A DNA stretch of 5,243 bases, taken from assembly GCA_937926415.1 (NCBI GenBank), contig CALBAF010000437.1, positions 1-5,243 of the forward strand, read 5' to 3'. Below, one piece after another: positions 1 to 5,243 of the stretch. The notes beneath the pieces are model-generated. The model was not told where the DNA came from. It saw only the letters and a program-made list of their open reading frames with translations, and made no database searches. Position 1 is the stretch's first letter. Each line of letters begins with the position of its first letter. The position numbers and the translations under genes were made by a program. Origin of the DNA: an uncultured Actinomyces sp. GTDB lineage: Bacteria; Actinomycetota; Actinomycetes; Actinomycetales; Actinomycetaceae.

Positions 1-1407
1 CGCGTTGTACTCGGCTATCAGACGCATCAGCTCATCGTGGCGGTCCTGAATCTTCTGACGTTCCAGAGCCGCCAGACGACGAAGCTGCATATTCAAAATA
101 GCCTGCGCCTGCGCCTCATCAATATCCAGCAGCTCCATTAAGCCCGTGCGCGCATCATCAGCGGTGGGGGAGCGACGGATAAGGGCAATGACCTCATCCA
201 AGGCATCGAGAGCCTTGAGGTAACCGTCCAAGATGTGCAGACGCTCTTGAGCCTTACGCAGGCGGAACTGCGTGCGGCGCACAATCACTTCGATCTGGTG
301 GGCAACCCAGTGGCGAATAAAGCCGTCAATCGACAGGGTTCGCGGAACACCGTCGACCAGCGCAAGCATGTTTGCTGAGAAGTTCTCTTGCAGAGAGGTG
401 CGCTTGTACAGGTTGTTCAAAACGACCTTGGCAACTGCATCACGCTTGAGGACAATGACCAGTCGCTGACCGGTACGGCCCGAAGTTTCATCGCGAATAT
501 CCGCAATACCTTGGATCTGACCGTCACGAACCAGCTGAGCAATCTTGTCTGCCAGGTTGTCGGTGTTGACCTGATAGGTAAGCTCGGTGACCACCAGGCA
601 CTGGCGTCCGTGGATTTCCTCCACGTTGACAACCGCGCGCTGGGTGATGGACCCGCGTCCCGTACGGTATGCGTCTTCAATTCCACGACGTCCCAAAATG
701 GTTGCGCCCGTTGGGAAGTCGGGACCGGGGATCAGCTTGAGGAGGGCCTCAAGGAGTTCCTCTCGCGAGGCCTCGGGGTGCTCAAGCGCCCACTGCACGC
801 CGCGTGCAACCTCACGCAGGTTGTGCGGAGGAATGCGGGTCGCCATGCCGACGGCGATACCTTCCGAACCATTCACCAAGACGTTGGGGAAACGCGAGGG
901 AAGAATGGTTGGTTCCTGGTTGCGGCCATCGTAGTTGTCCTGGAAATCGACGCATTCTTCGTCGATGTCGCGGACCATCTCCATGGCCAGGGGCGCCATC
1001 TTACACTCGGTGTAACGGGGTGCGGCGGGACCCAGGTTGCCGGGGGTGCCAAAGTTACCCTGGCCGGCGACGAGGGGGTAGCGCAGCGACCAGGGCTGCA
1101 CGAGGCGCGCGAGGGCGTCGTAGATAGCGGCGTCGCCGTGGGGGTGGTAGTTACCCATGACCTCGCCGACGACGCGGGAGGACTTGGAGAACGAGGAGGT
1201 GGGGCGGTATCCGCCGTCGTACATGGCGTACAGGACGCGACGGTGGACGGGCTTGAGGCCGTCGCGCACGTCGGGGAGGGCGCGCCCGACGATAACGCTC
1301 ATGGCGTAGTCGAGGTAGGAGCGCTGCATCTCCTTTTGCAGGTCGACCTGGCGGATGCGCTCGGTGTCCGAGATGTGCCGCGCGTCGGTAGTCTGCTCGT
1401 CGCTCAC
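1..1407 (-). CDS. gyrA: DNA gyrase subunit A, N-terminal 469 residues (3' end beyond window)
   Basis: GyrA is the breakage-reunion subunit of DNA gyrase. It cuts both strands of a DNA segment through a tyrosyl-DNA link and, with GyrB, introduces negative supercoils using ATP. The visible part reads without a stop or frameshift. It contains the winged-helix motif [13 protein letters not shown] (residues 85-97), the active-site Tyr132 in AAPRYTE, the QGNFG loop (116-120), [15 protein letters not shown] in the tower region, and the coiled-coil segment ending ...MRLIAEYN near residue 468. The end of the coiled coil and the whole C-terminal DNA-wrapping beta-pinwheel with its GyrA-box are missing because the window ends, so this is not a truncated gene. 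The start is GTG at 1405-1407. An in-frame TAA lies only 12 bases upstream (1417-1419) and an AAGGAA precedes the GTG at proper spacing. It lies 76 bp after gyrB. GyrA rather than ParC is chosen because of linkage to gyrB. GC falls strongly toward the 3' end. Confidence 0.98.
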   Translation of the reverse strand, partial: MSDEQTTDARHISDTERIRQVDLQKEMQRSYLDYAMSVIVGRALPDVRDGLKPVHRRVLYAMYDGGYRPTSSFSKSSRVVGEVMGNYHPHGDAAIYDALARLVQPWSLRYPLVAGQGNFGTPGNLGPAAPRYTECKMAPLAMEMVRDIDEECVDFQDNYDGRNQEPTILPSRFPNVLVNGSEGIAVGMATRIPPHNLREVARGVQWALEHPEASREELLEALLKLIPGPDFPTGATILGRRGIEDAYRTGRGSITQRAVVNVEEIHGRQCLVVTELTYQVNTDNLADKIAQLVRDGQIQGIADIRDETSGRTGQRLVIVLKRDAVAKVVLNNLYKRTSLQENFSANMLALVDGVPRTLSIDGFIRHWVAHQIEVIVRRTQFRLRKAQERLHILDGYLKALDALDEVIALIRRSPTADDARTGLMELLDIDEAQAQAILNMQLRRLAALERQKIQDRHDELMRLIAEYNA

Positions 1408-1412
1408 AAGTA

Positions 1413-1418
1413 TTCCTT
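1413..1418 (-). promoter_or_regulatory. gyrA ribosome binding site (AAGGAA)
   Basis: On the minus strand AAGGAA sits 5 nt before the GTG start of gyrA. The site overlaps the in-frame TAA that blocks any earlier start, so it decides the GTG as the initiation codon. The gyrB-gyrA gap (1408-1483) shows no clear promoter. Its only structure is a short inverted repeat, CAGGC-CC-GCCTG at 1437-1448, which is too tight to be a convincing terminator. Confidence 0.75.
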
Positions 1419-1483
1419 ACGTTGTTTCTGCTCAATCAGGCCCGCCTGGTTCGAGGCCGGGGCTGGGCTGGTCGCGGGTTATG

Positions 1484-3508
1484 TCAGATGTCGAGGAAGC
1501 GCACGTCGGAGGCGTTGCGCTGGATGAACGTGCGGCGTCGGTCGACGTCGTCGCCCATGAGGATCGTGAAGGTCTCGTCGGCGTCTGCGGCCTCGTCGAG
1601 GGTGACCTGCTTGAGGATGCGGCGCTCCGGATCCATGGTGGTCTCCCACAGTTCGTGGTCATTCATTTCGCCCAGACCCTTGTAGCGCTGGATGCCGCCT
1701 TCCTTGGGCAGGCGGCGGTTCGCGGCGGCGCCGGCGGCGAGCAGCTTGTCGCGCTCCTTGTCGGAGTATGCGAATTCGTGCTCGGCGTTGGTCCACTTGA
1801 TGCGGTACAGCGGGGGCATGGCGATGAAGACGTGGCCGTCCTCGATGAGGGGTCGCATGTAGCGGAAGAGGAGGGTCAGCAGCAGCGTGGCGATATGCTG
1901 GCCGTCGACGTCGGCGTCCGCCATGATGACGATCTTGCCGTAGCGCAGCTTCGAGATGTCGAAGTCTTCGCCGATGCCGGTGCCAAAGGCGGTGATGAGG
2001 GAGCGGATCGTGTCCGAGGACAGGGCTCGGTCGAGGCGTGCCTTTTCAACGTTGAGGATCTTGCCGCGGATCGGCAGGATGGCCTGACGTTCGGGGTCGC
2101 GGCCGCCGACGGCGGAGCCGCCTGCGGAGTCGCCCTCGACGATGAAGATTTCGCACTCCGACGGCGTGCGCGAGGAGCAGTCGCGCAGCTTACCGGGCAT
2201 CGAGGCCGATTCCAGAACGCCCTTACGGCGGGTAGCCTCGCGCGCCTTTCGTGCGGCAACGCGAGCGGCCTGGGCGGCCTGGCCCTTCGAAATAATGGCT
2301 TTCGCGTCTGCGGGGTGCGCGTCGAACCAGTCGGTGAGCTTGGAGTAGACCTGCTGGGCGACGAAGGTGCGGGCCTCGGTGTTGCCGAGCTTGGTCTTGG
2401 TCTGGCCTTCGAACTGGGGTTCGGTGAGCTTGATAGAGATGACGGCGGTCAGGCCTTCGCGGACATCGTCACCGGTGAGGTTGTCGTCCTTGTCGCGGAT
2501 GATGCCCTTCTCGCGACCGTAGCGGTTGACGAGGGAGGTCAGCGCGGTGCGGAAGCCTTCCTCGTGCATGCCGCCTTCGGTCGTGTTGATGGTGTTGGCG
2601 AAGGTGTGGACGGACGAGGAGTAGGCGGTGGTCCACTGCATGGCGATTTCCACGCTCATGGTGCCTTCGTCGTTTTCGGCTTCGAAGTCGATGATCTCGT
2701 TGTTGATCGTGTCGGACTTCTTGGCGGAGTCGAGGTATTCGACGTAGTCGCGCAGGCCGTGCTCGTAGCAGTAGGTGACGGTGCGGTGACCCTTGGTCTT
2801 CTTGTCCGAGGCCTCCTCGCCGCCGGCGATCTCGTCTCCTTCGTCGGTGGCGAACTCGCGCTCGTCGGTCAGGGTGATGCGCAGGCCCTTGTTGAGGAAG
2901 GCCATCTGCTGGAAGCGCTGGCGCAGGGTCTCGAAGTCGAATTCGACGGTTTCGAAGATCTCCGGGTCCGGGTAGAAGACCTGGGTGGTGCCGGTTTCGT
3001 CAGTTTTTTCGCCGCGCTCGAGGGGGGTGATGGGGGTGCCGCCGTTAGCGAACGACATGCGCCACACGTAGCCCTGGCGACGGATCTCGGTGTTCACGCG
3101 GGTGGACAGGGCGTTGACGACGGAGATACCGACGCCGTGCAGGCCGCCCGAGACAGCGTATCCGCCGCCGCCGAACTTGCCGCCGGCGTGGAGGATCGTC
3201 ATGACGACCTCGACGGTGGGCTTGTGCTCGGTGGGGTGCTCGTCGACGGGGATGCCTCGACCGTTGTCGACGACCTTGATGCCGCCGTCTTCCTGGATCG
3301 TGACCTCGATGTGGTCGGCGTAGCCAGCCAGGGCCTCGTCTACGGAGTTGTCGACGACCTCGTACACCAGGTGGTGCAGGCCGCGTTCGCCGGTGGATCC
3401 GATGTACATGCCCGGGCGCTTGCGGACGGCTTCCAGGCCCTCGAGGACGGTGATGTCCGATGCGCCGTAGGACTGCTCGCCTTCGGCGGTCTTCTCGTTG
3501 TCAGCCAC
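1484..3508 (-). CDS. gyrB: DNA gyrase subunit B (complete, 674 aa)
   Basis: GyrB is the ATPase subunit of gyrase. ATP binding closes the N-gate on the transported DNA segment, and the Toprim domain works with the GyrA tyrosine in cleavage. The GHKL ATPase domain holds catalytic Glu50 and Asn54 in [11 protein letters not shown], Asp81 in DNGRGIP, the ATP lid GGKFGGGGY (109-117) and GGLHGVG (121-127). The transducer domain has Gln369 and Lys371 in QTKTKLGN. The Toprim domain has Glu458 in [10 protein letters not shown] and the metal-binding DADVDG (531-536), with [13 protein letters not shown] (479-491) between them. The C-terminal tail contains [10 protein letters not shown] (607-616). Arg150 aligns with the Arg that contacts aminocoumarins in E. 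coli (R136). The length is normal for actinobacteria, which lack the ~170-residue insert of enterobacterial GyrB. An acidic/Lys stretch (about 221-240) fills a loop that varies in length among actinobacteria. The GTG start is the only reasonable one: it has a GAGGGGAG site 4 nt upstream, and no ATG/GTG/TTG occurs between the in-frame TAA (3542-3544) and it. Confidence 0.99.
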   Translation of the reverse strand: MADNEKTAEGEQSYGASDITVLEGLEAVRKRPGMYIGSTGERGLHHLVYEVVDNSVDEALAGYADHIEVTIQEDGGIKVVDNGRGIPVDEHPTEHKPTVEVVMTILHAGGKFGGGGYAVSGGLHGVGISVVNALSTRVNTEIRRQGYVWRMSFANGGTPITPLERGEKTDETGTTQVFYPDPEIFETVEFDFETLRQRFQQMAFLNKGLRITLTDEREFATDEGDEIAGGEEASDKKTKGHRTVTYCYEHGLRDYVEYLDSAKKSDTINNEIIDFEAENDEGTMSVEIAMQWTTAYSSSVHTFANTINTTEGGMHEEGFRTALTSLVNRYGREKGIIRDKDDNLTGDDVREGLTAVISIKLTEPQFEGQTKTKLGNTEARTFVAQQVYSKLTDWFDAHPADAKAIISKGQAAQAARVAARKAREATRRKGVLESASMPGKLRDCSSRTPSECEIFIVEGDSAGGSAVGGRDPERQAILPIRGKILNVEKARLDRALSSDTIRSLITAFGTGIGEDFDISKLRYGKIVIMADADVDGQHIATLLLTLLFRYMRPLIEDGHVFIAMPPLYRIKWTNAEHEFAYSDKERDKLLAAGAAANRRLPKEGGIQRYKGLGEMNDHELWETTMDPERRILKQVTLDEAADADETFTILMGDDVDRRRTFIQRNASDVRFLDI

Positions 3509-3512
3509 GTGG

Positions 3513-3520
3513 CTCCCCTC
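3513..3520 (-). promoter_or_regulatory. gyrB ribosome binding site (GAGGGGAG)
   Basis: The purine-rich GAGGGGAG lies 4 nt before the GTG start on the minus strand and supports the chosen start. The start codon itself lies in an 8-bp palindrome, CCACGTGG (3505-3512), which is probably chance. Confidence 0.7.
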
Positions 3521-3553
3521 GCAGTACGCGAAAATAGATGTTTAACCTTGTAG

Positions 3554-3562
3554 ATTCTACCA
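3554..3562 (-). promoter_or_regulatory. Candidate gyrB promoter: extended -10 (TGG-TAGAAT)
   Basis: On the minus strand TAGAAT (3554-3559) matches TATAAT at 5 of 6 positions. It is preceded directly by TGG, giving the TGN extension that lets RNA polymerase work without a good -35, and no good -35 is visible 16-18 nt upstream. Transcription would start near 3547, giving a leader of about 39 nt that includes the ribosome binding site. The box falls inside an 11-bp palindrome, GTAGA-A-TCTAC (3550-3560). The call is inferred from sequence only. Confidence 0.5.
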
Positions 3563-3584
3563 AAAGTGGCGCTTGTTCCCGGGA

Positions 3585-3613
3585 TTGACAGGCTCGGAGG
3601 GTTACTTTACAAA
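3585..3613 (+). promoter_or_regulatory. Possible plus-strand promoter (TTGACA-17-TACAAA)
   Basis: A perfect -35 hexamer TTGACA (3585-3590) is followed after exactly 17 nt by TACAAA (3608-3613), which matches TATAAT at 4 of 6 positions. It points away from gyrB, and no gene lies downstream on that strand. A transcript starting near 3620 would meet the strong stem-loop at 3683-3714, giving an RNA of roughly 95 nt. A chance match is quite possible. Confidence 0.25.
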
Positions 3614-3635
3614 CTGCGTGATTCCAACGAAAAGT

Positions 3636-3659
3636 CGACTGTGACCAGTCGCATGTCAA
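3636..3659 (-). promoter_or_regulatory. TTGACA hexamer beside an inverted repeat upstream of gyrB
   Basis: On the minus strand a perfect TTGACA (3654-3659) is followed 2 nt later by CGACTG-GTCA-CAGTCG (3651 to 3636), an inverted repeat with 6-bp arms. If TTGACA is a -35, the repeat lies in the spacer where an operator could act. The hexamer 17 nt downstream is GACTTT, a poor -10, so the promoter itself is weak or not real. It would be a second, more distant gyrB promoter with a leader of about 115 nt. Confidence 0.3.
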
Positions 3660-3682
3660 TTGTTGTTGCGGCTGGGACGCAC

Positions 3683-3714
3683 GGGGCCGCCCTCCCGGGT
3701 GGGAGGGCGGCCCC
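3683..3714. terminator. Strong GC-rich stem-loop, probable terminator
   Basis: The arms GGGGCCGCCCTCCC and GGGAGGGCGGCCCC form a perfect 14-bp stem closed by a 4-nt loop (GGGT on plus). It lies about 100 bp past the stop codon of the membrane protein gene and more than 120 bp before the proposed gyrB promoter, a fitting place to separate the two units. Neither strand shows a U-tract after the stem, so it is not a classic intrinsic terminator. U-poor hairpins are commonly proposed as terminators in high-GC actinobacteria. The symmetry means it could act in both directions. Confidence 0.6.
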
Positions 3715-3738
3715 GTCGCTCACTCGTAAACAGCGACG
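3714..3738. repeat. Inverted repeat abutting the terminator stem-loop
   Basis: CGTCGCT (3714-3720) and AGCGACG (3732-3738) are perfect 7-bp inverted arms around an 11-nt loop. The repeat starts on the last base of the large stem, so on the minus strand a transcript would form this small hairpin first and then the strong one. This may be a tandem terminator arrangement. Confidence 0.45.
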
Positions 3739-3814
3739 ATTCGCGCGCCTGGATGCTCTAAAAATGCCGTTTCAGAGCCTTGAGCGTGCGCGTTCGCGAC
3801 ACCTGATCAGTGGA

Positions 3815-4684
3815 TTACTTCGGCTGCCAGGTCCACTTTTGGTAATCCTTGCCCTGGCCCTGGAAGATGGTCCAGTTCGGGTCGCGGAACTCGATGGGGT
3901 CCCTCTTGTTCTTGATCACCCAGTAGACGACAAATTCGACCGACTGCCCGGCCGGAACATCAACCATGCCGGGCACGTATTCGAAGTCGTCGGGCTCCTG
4001 AGTCATGAAGAAGTTAGGCTTGCCGAGCTGTTCGTTGTTCTGGTATGGAAGGGGGTACATGCCACCAAATTCCGCCGCATTACCCTTGTTCGTGACCTTG
4101 AAGGTGATCTTAAGCGTCTGCTCGTTGTTATCGGCCTTGGGCCCGTACGAGATGTCGGTGATCTCGTAGAGAGAGTTAGTGCCCACCGGGGTCATGCTGA
4201 GCAAGCCGTTGGCTCCCGTTCCGTTTCCCTGCGTGGGTGCGGCGGAGGGGTTGGTGTTGTTCGGCGCCTGAGGGTTGCCGGGCGCGGGGTTCGCCGGGTC
4301 TGTGCTGCCACTGCCCGGGTTTGCCGGGGCGGAGGTGCCGGGTGCGGGGGTGGAGTTGTTGGAGGAGTCCTCGGAATCTGATCCCGACATCGCCCAGATA
4401 ACGACACCAACAATGATCGCGATGACGACGACGCCAGCGATGATGCCGATGATGAGCGGCGTCTTGGACTTGCCGCCCTGCTGGGGTGCGCCCTGAGGGA
4501 ATCCACCCTGCCCGCCGTAGCCACCCTGCGGGTTCCACTGGCCGTAGGGCTGCTGGGGCGCACCCTGGGCAGCACCGGAGTATCCGCCCTGGTACTGGCC
4601 GGGGGTGTACCCGCCCTGCTGGTATCCGCCCTGCTGGCCAAAGCCTTGGGCGGTAAATTCATTCCTGGCGAATGGATTGCTCAT
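3815..4684 (-). CDS. Single-pass membrane protein with QGGY-rich N-terminus, unknown function
   Basis: I do not recognise a named gene. The 289 residues split into four parts. Residues 1-72 are low-complexity, rich in Gln, Gly, Tyr and Pro, with GGY repeats (19-21, 24-26, 33-35, 54-56). Residues 76-99 form one strong membrane helix (LIIGIIAGVV...IVGVVIWAM). Residues 100-158 are a Ser/Pro/Asn/Gly linker. Residues 161-289 look like a compact beta domain (YEITDISYG, LKITFKVTNKGNA, PAGQSVEFVVYWVI). Lys72 and Lys74 before the helix suggest the N-terminus is cytoplasmic and the C-terminal domain outside. The pattern of the C-terminal domain (F-V-N-N, Y-Q-N-x-E-L, V-P-A-G-Q) resembles the DUF4352/DUF5067 Ig-like families; this is an impression, not a search result. 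No signal-peptide or lipobox Cys is visible. The ATG start follows AAGGAG by 5 nt, with an in-frame TAA (4694-4696) just upstream. It sits 100 bp after dciA and 306 bp before gyrB, in a place usually empty of genes. Confidence 0.9.
   Translation of the reverse strand: MSNPFARNEFTAQGFGQQGGYQQGGYTPGQYQGGYSGAAQGAPQQPYGQWNPQGGYGGQGGFPQGAPQQGGKSKTPLIIGIIAGVVVIAIIVGVVIWAMSGSDSEDSSNNSTPAPGTSAPANPGSGSTDPANPAPGNPQAPNNTNPSAAPTQGNGTGANGLLSMTPVGTNSLYEITDISYGPKADNNEQTLKITFKVTNKGNAAEFGGMYPLPYQNNEQLGKPNFFMTQEPDDFEYVPGMVDVPAGQSVEFVVYWVIKNKRDPIEFRDPNWTIFQGQGKDYQKWTWQPK
4611..4637. repeat. 15-bp tandem repeat encoding QQGGY
   Basis: On the plus strand CCGCCCTGCTGGTAT (4611-4625) is followed at once by CCGCCCTGCTGG (4626-4637), a near-exact second copy. 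On the coding strand the units give QQGGY twice (residues 17-26 of the membrane protein). A related unit TATCCGCCCTGGTAC lies at 4581-4595. Such a unit could change copy number by slippage without shifting the frame. Confidence 0.7.
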
Positions 4685-4689
4685 GATGT

Positions 4690-4695
4690 CTCCTT
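4690..4695 (-). promoter_or_regulatory. Ribosome binding site of the membrane protein gene (AAGGAG)
   Basis: A near-consensus AAGGAG lies 5 nt before the ATG on the minus strand and overlaps the in-frame TAA, which fixes the start. It is the best Shine-Dalgarno match in the window. Confidence 0.8.
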
Positions 4696-4727
4696 AACAA
4701 GCGCTCTCGCGCGGGCTAACGGAACAG

Positions 4728-4748
4728 AGTATCAGAGACCGCGCGGTC
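4728..4748 (-). promoter_or_regulatory. Possible promoter/operator between dciA and the membrane protein gene
   Basis: The 100-bp gap 4685-4784 holds a perfect 12-bp palindrome, GACCGCGCGGTC (4737-4748). On the minus strand it is followed 3 nt later by GATACT (4728-4733), which matches TATAAT at 4 of 6 positions. The palindrome would lie in the spacer, where a dimeric regulator could block the polymerase. No good -35 is seen. The alternative is read-through from dciA. Confidence 0.3.
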
Positions 4749-4784
4749 AGAAACATCATTTGGACGGCAACGTGCCCGTCGCTG

Positions 4785-5243
4785 TCACCCGTAGTCGGCG
4801 CGCGGGCCTCGTCCACGTACGACGTAGGGTCCTTTGCGCCACGAGGGGGCGACGGGTCCTCGGATGATGACCTGTTCGACGACACCGGATCCGACCTCTT
4901 CGGCGATGCGCCGCTCGATGGTGGGCAGGAGCAGCTGGAGCTGTTTGGCCCAGGCGGTGGAGTCGGTGCGCACGACCAGGCGGTGGCCTTCGAAAGTCTC
5001 GATGCGGGCGTGGTCGGCGACCTGGGGGCCGACGATGTCGCGCCATTTCGCCATGATCGACCCCATCTTGGTGGGGGTGTCCCATTCTCGGGTTTTGATC
5101 GTGCGGGCCAGGATGGCGCCCAGGGAGTTGGCCCTGCGGTAGCGCGGGCGCATGGCGGCCATGCCGGGGGCGCGGCTCCACGAGGCGCCGGTTCCTTTCA
5201 GGGCCTGGCGCAGGGCCGCGAGGTCACCCTCGGGGTCCTCCTC
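4785..5243 (-). CDS. dciA: DciA / DUF721 helicase-loading protein, C-terminal 152 residues (start beyond window)
   Basis: DciA proteins bind the replicative helicase DnaB and help load it at the origin in the many bacteria that lack DnaC/DnaI; in mycobacteria the homologue is essential. The open frame runs to the right edge without a stop, starting EEDPEGDLAALRQALKG. A predicted start at an internal ATG (5162) would cut off conserved-looking sequence, so the gene is read as partial, probably missing only a few tens of residues. Visible features are the KH-like DUF721 domain with MAKWRDIVGPQVADHA (64-79 of the visible part), TDSTAWAKQLQLL (93-105), and the actinobacterial tail SWRKGP...RGRGPR...YG at the end. 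The N-terminal part is charged and probably disordered. It is upstream of the membrane protein and gyrB, as expected for the recF-dciA-gyrB order. Confidence 0.93.
   Translation of the reverse strand, partial: EEDPEGDLAALRQALKGTGASWSRAPGMAAMRPRYRRANSLGAILARTIKTREWDTPTKMGSIMAKWRDIVGPQVADHARIETFEGHRLVVRTDSTAWAKQLQLLLPTIERRIAEEVGSGVVEQVIIRGPVAPSWRKGPYVVRGRGPRADYG

Larger units (their letters stand above)
3509..3814. other. 306-bp non-coding gap upstream of gyrB
   Basis: No gene is supported here on either strand. The plus-strand reading frame that crosses it from 3566 runs on antisense to the membrane protein gene and has no family features. The part next to gyrB (about 3530-3665) is AT-richer than its surroundings and carries the promoter-like elements. 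The middle (3683-3738) carries two adjacent stem-loops. The remaining stretch 3739-3814 trails the membrane protein gene. It holds an imperfect inverted repeat (GCTCT/AGAGC with AAA/TTT inside, about 3755-3778) of doubtful meaning. Confidence 0.7.

Noticed and set aside
1437..1448. Inverted repeat CAGGC-CC-GCCTG between gyrB and gyrA as a terminator or attenuator
   Set aside because: The arms are 5 bp with a 2-nt loop and there is no U-run. It cannot form a stable terminator, and gyrB-gyrA are expected to be co-transcribed.
388..1527. A 379-codon open frame on the plus strand opposite gyrA
   Set aside because: It is an antisense shadow with no recognisable domain, lying fully over well-conserved gyrA codons.
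2605..2613. TGTGGACGG inside gyrB as a DnaA box
   Set aside because: It differs from the high-GC consensus complement TGTGGACAA at two positions, is isolated and lies inside a coding region.
3316..3372. ATP lid of GyrB reads GGKFGGGGY instead of the GGKFDxxxY of E. coli
   Set aside because: From memory this glycine-rich form is usual in actinobacteria such as Streptomyces, so it is not a defect.
3505..3512. Palindrome CCACGTGG over the gyrB start codon as an operator
   Set aside because: It is only 8 bp, follows from the GTG-GCT codons and the preceding CCAC, and has no partner site nearby.
1355..3553. A 732-codon open frame on the plus strand covering all of gyrB
   Set aside because: It is the antisense shadow of gyrB in GC-rich DNA. 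The product is a monotonous Val/Gly/Asp/Ala-rich sequence with no domain, and it would overlap an essential gene over its whole length.
3566..4381. A 271-codon open frame on the plus strand from the gyrB leader into the membrane protein gene
   Set aside because: Most of it is antisense to the membrane protein gene, the Gly/Arg/Val-rich end mirrors that gene's linker, and it runs through the strong stem-loop.

Overview
The window is a chromosomal core segment from a high-GC actinobacterium. The GyrB and GyrA proteins, the DciA C-terminus (SWRKGP...RGRGPR...YG) and the gene order all point to Actinomycetota. The style of the proteins suggests Actinomycetaceae (Actinomyces/Schaalia type), but that genus-level guess is from memory of the families and is only moderately secure. 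There are no mobile elements, CRISPR arrays, tRNAs or rRNAs.

All genes lie on the minus strand, so transcription runs from right to left. From the right edge they are: the 3' part of dciA (DUF721 helicase-loading factor, start outside the window); a 289-residue single-pass membrane protein of unknown function; gyrB (complete); and gyrA (first 469 codons, cut by the left edge). In most actinobacteria the origin-proximal order is dnaA-dnaN-recF-dciA-gyrB-gyrA. By inference recF, dnaN, dnaA and oriC lie beyond the right edge, and these genes are transcribed in the direction of the replication fork. The departure from that order is the membrane protein between dciA and gyrB.

The 306-base gap upstream of gyrB is the main regulatory region. 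Reading along the minus strand it holds a small hairpin, then a perfect 14-bp GC-rich stem-loop (probable terminator of the upstream unit), then a TTGACA hexamer next to a 6-bp inverted repeat, then an extended -10 box (TGG-TAGAAT) that coincides with an 11-bp palindrome, then the gyrB ribosome binding site and GTG start. gyrB and gyrA are 76 bp apart with no convincing promoter between them, so they are probably co-transcribed to supply the two subunits of DNA gyrase (A2B2).

This is mostly a standard housekeeping locus and I see no strong evidence for an undescribed system. The points most worth a second look are the inserted membrane protein with its Gln/Gly/Tyr-rich cytoplasmic tail, the structured gyrB leader, a possible plus-strand transcript in that leader, the steady fall in GC along gyrA, and the Ala at the main quinolone-contact position of GyrA.
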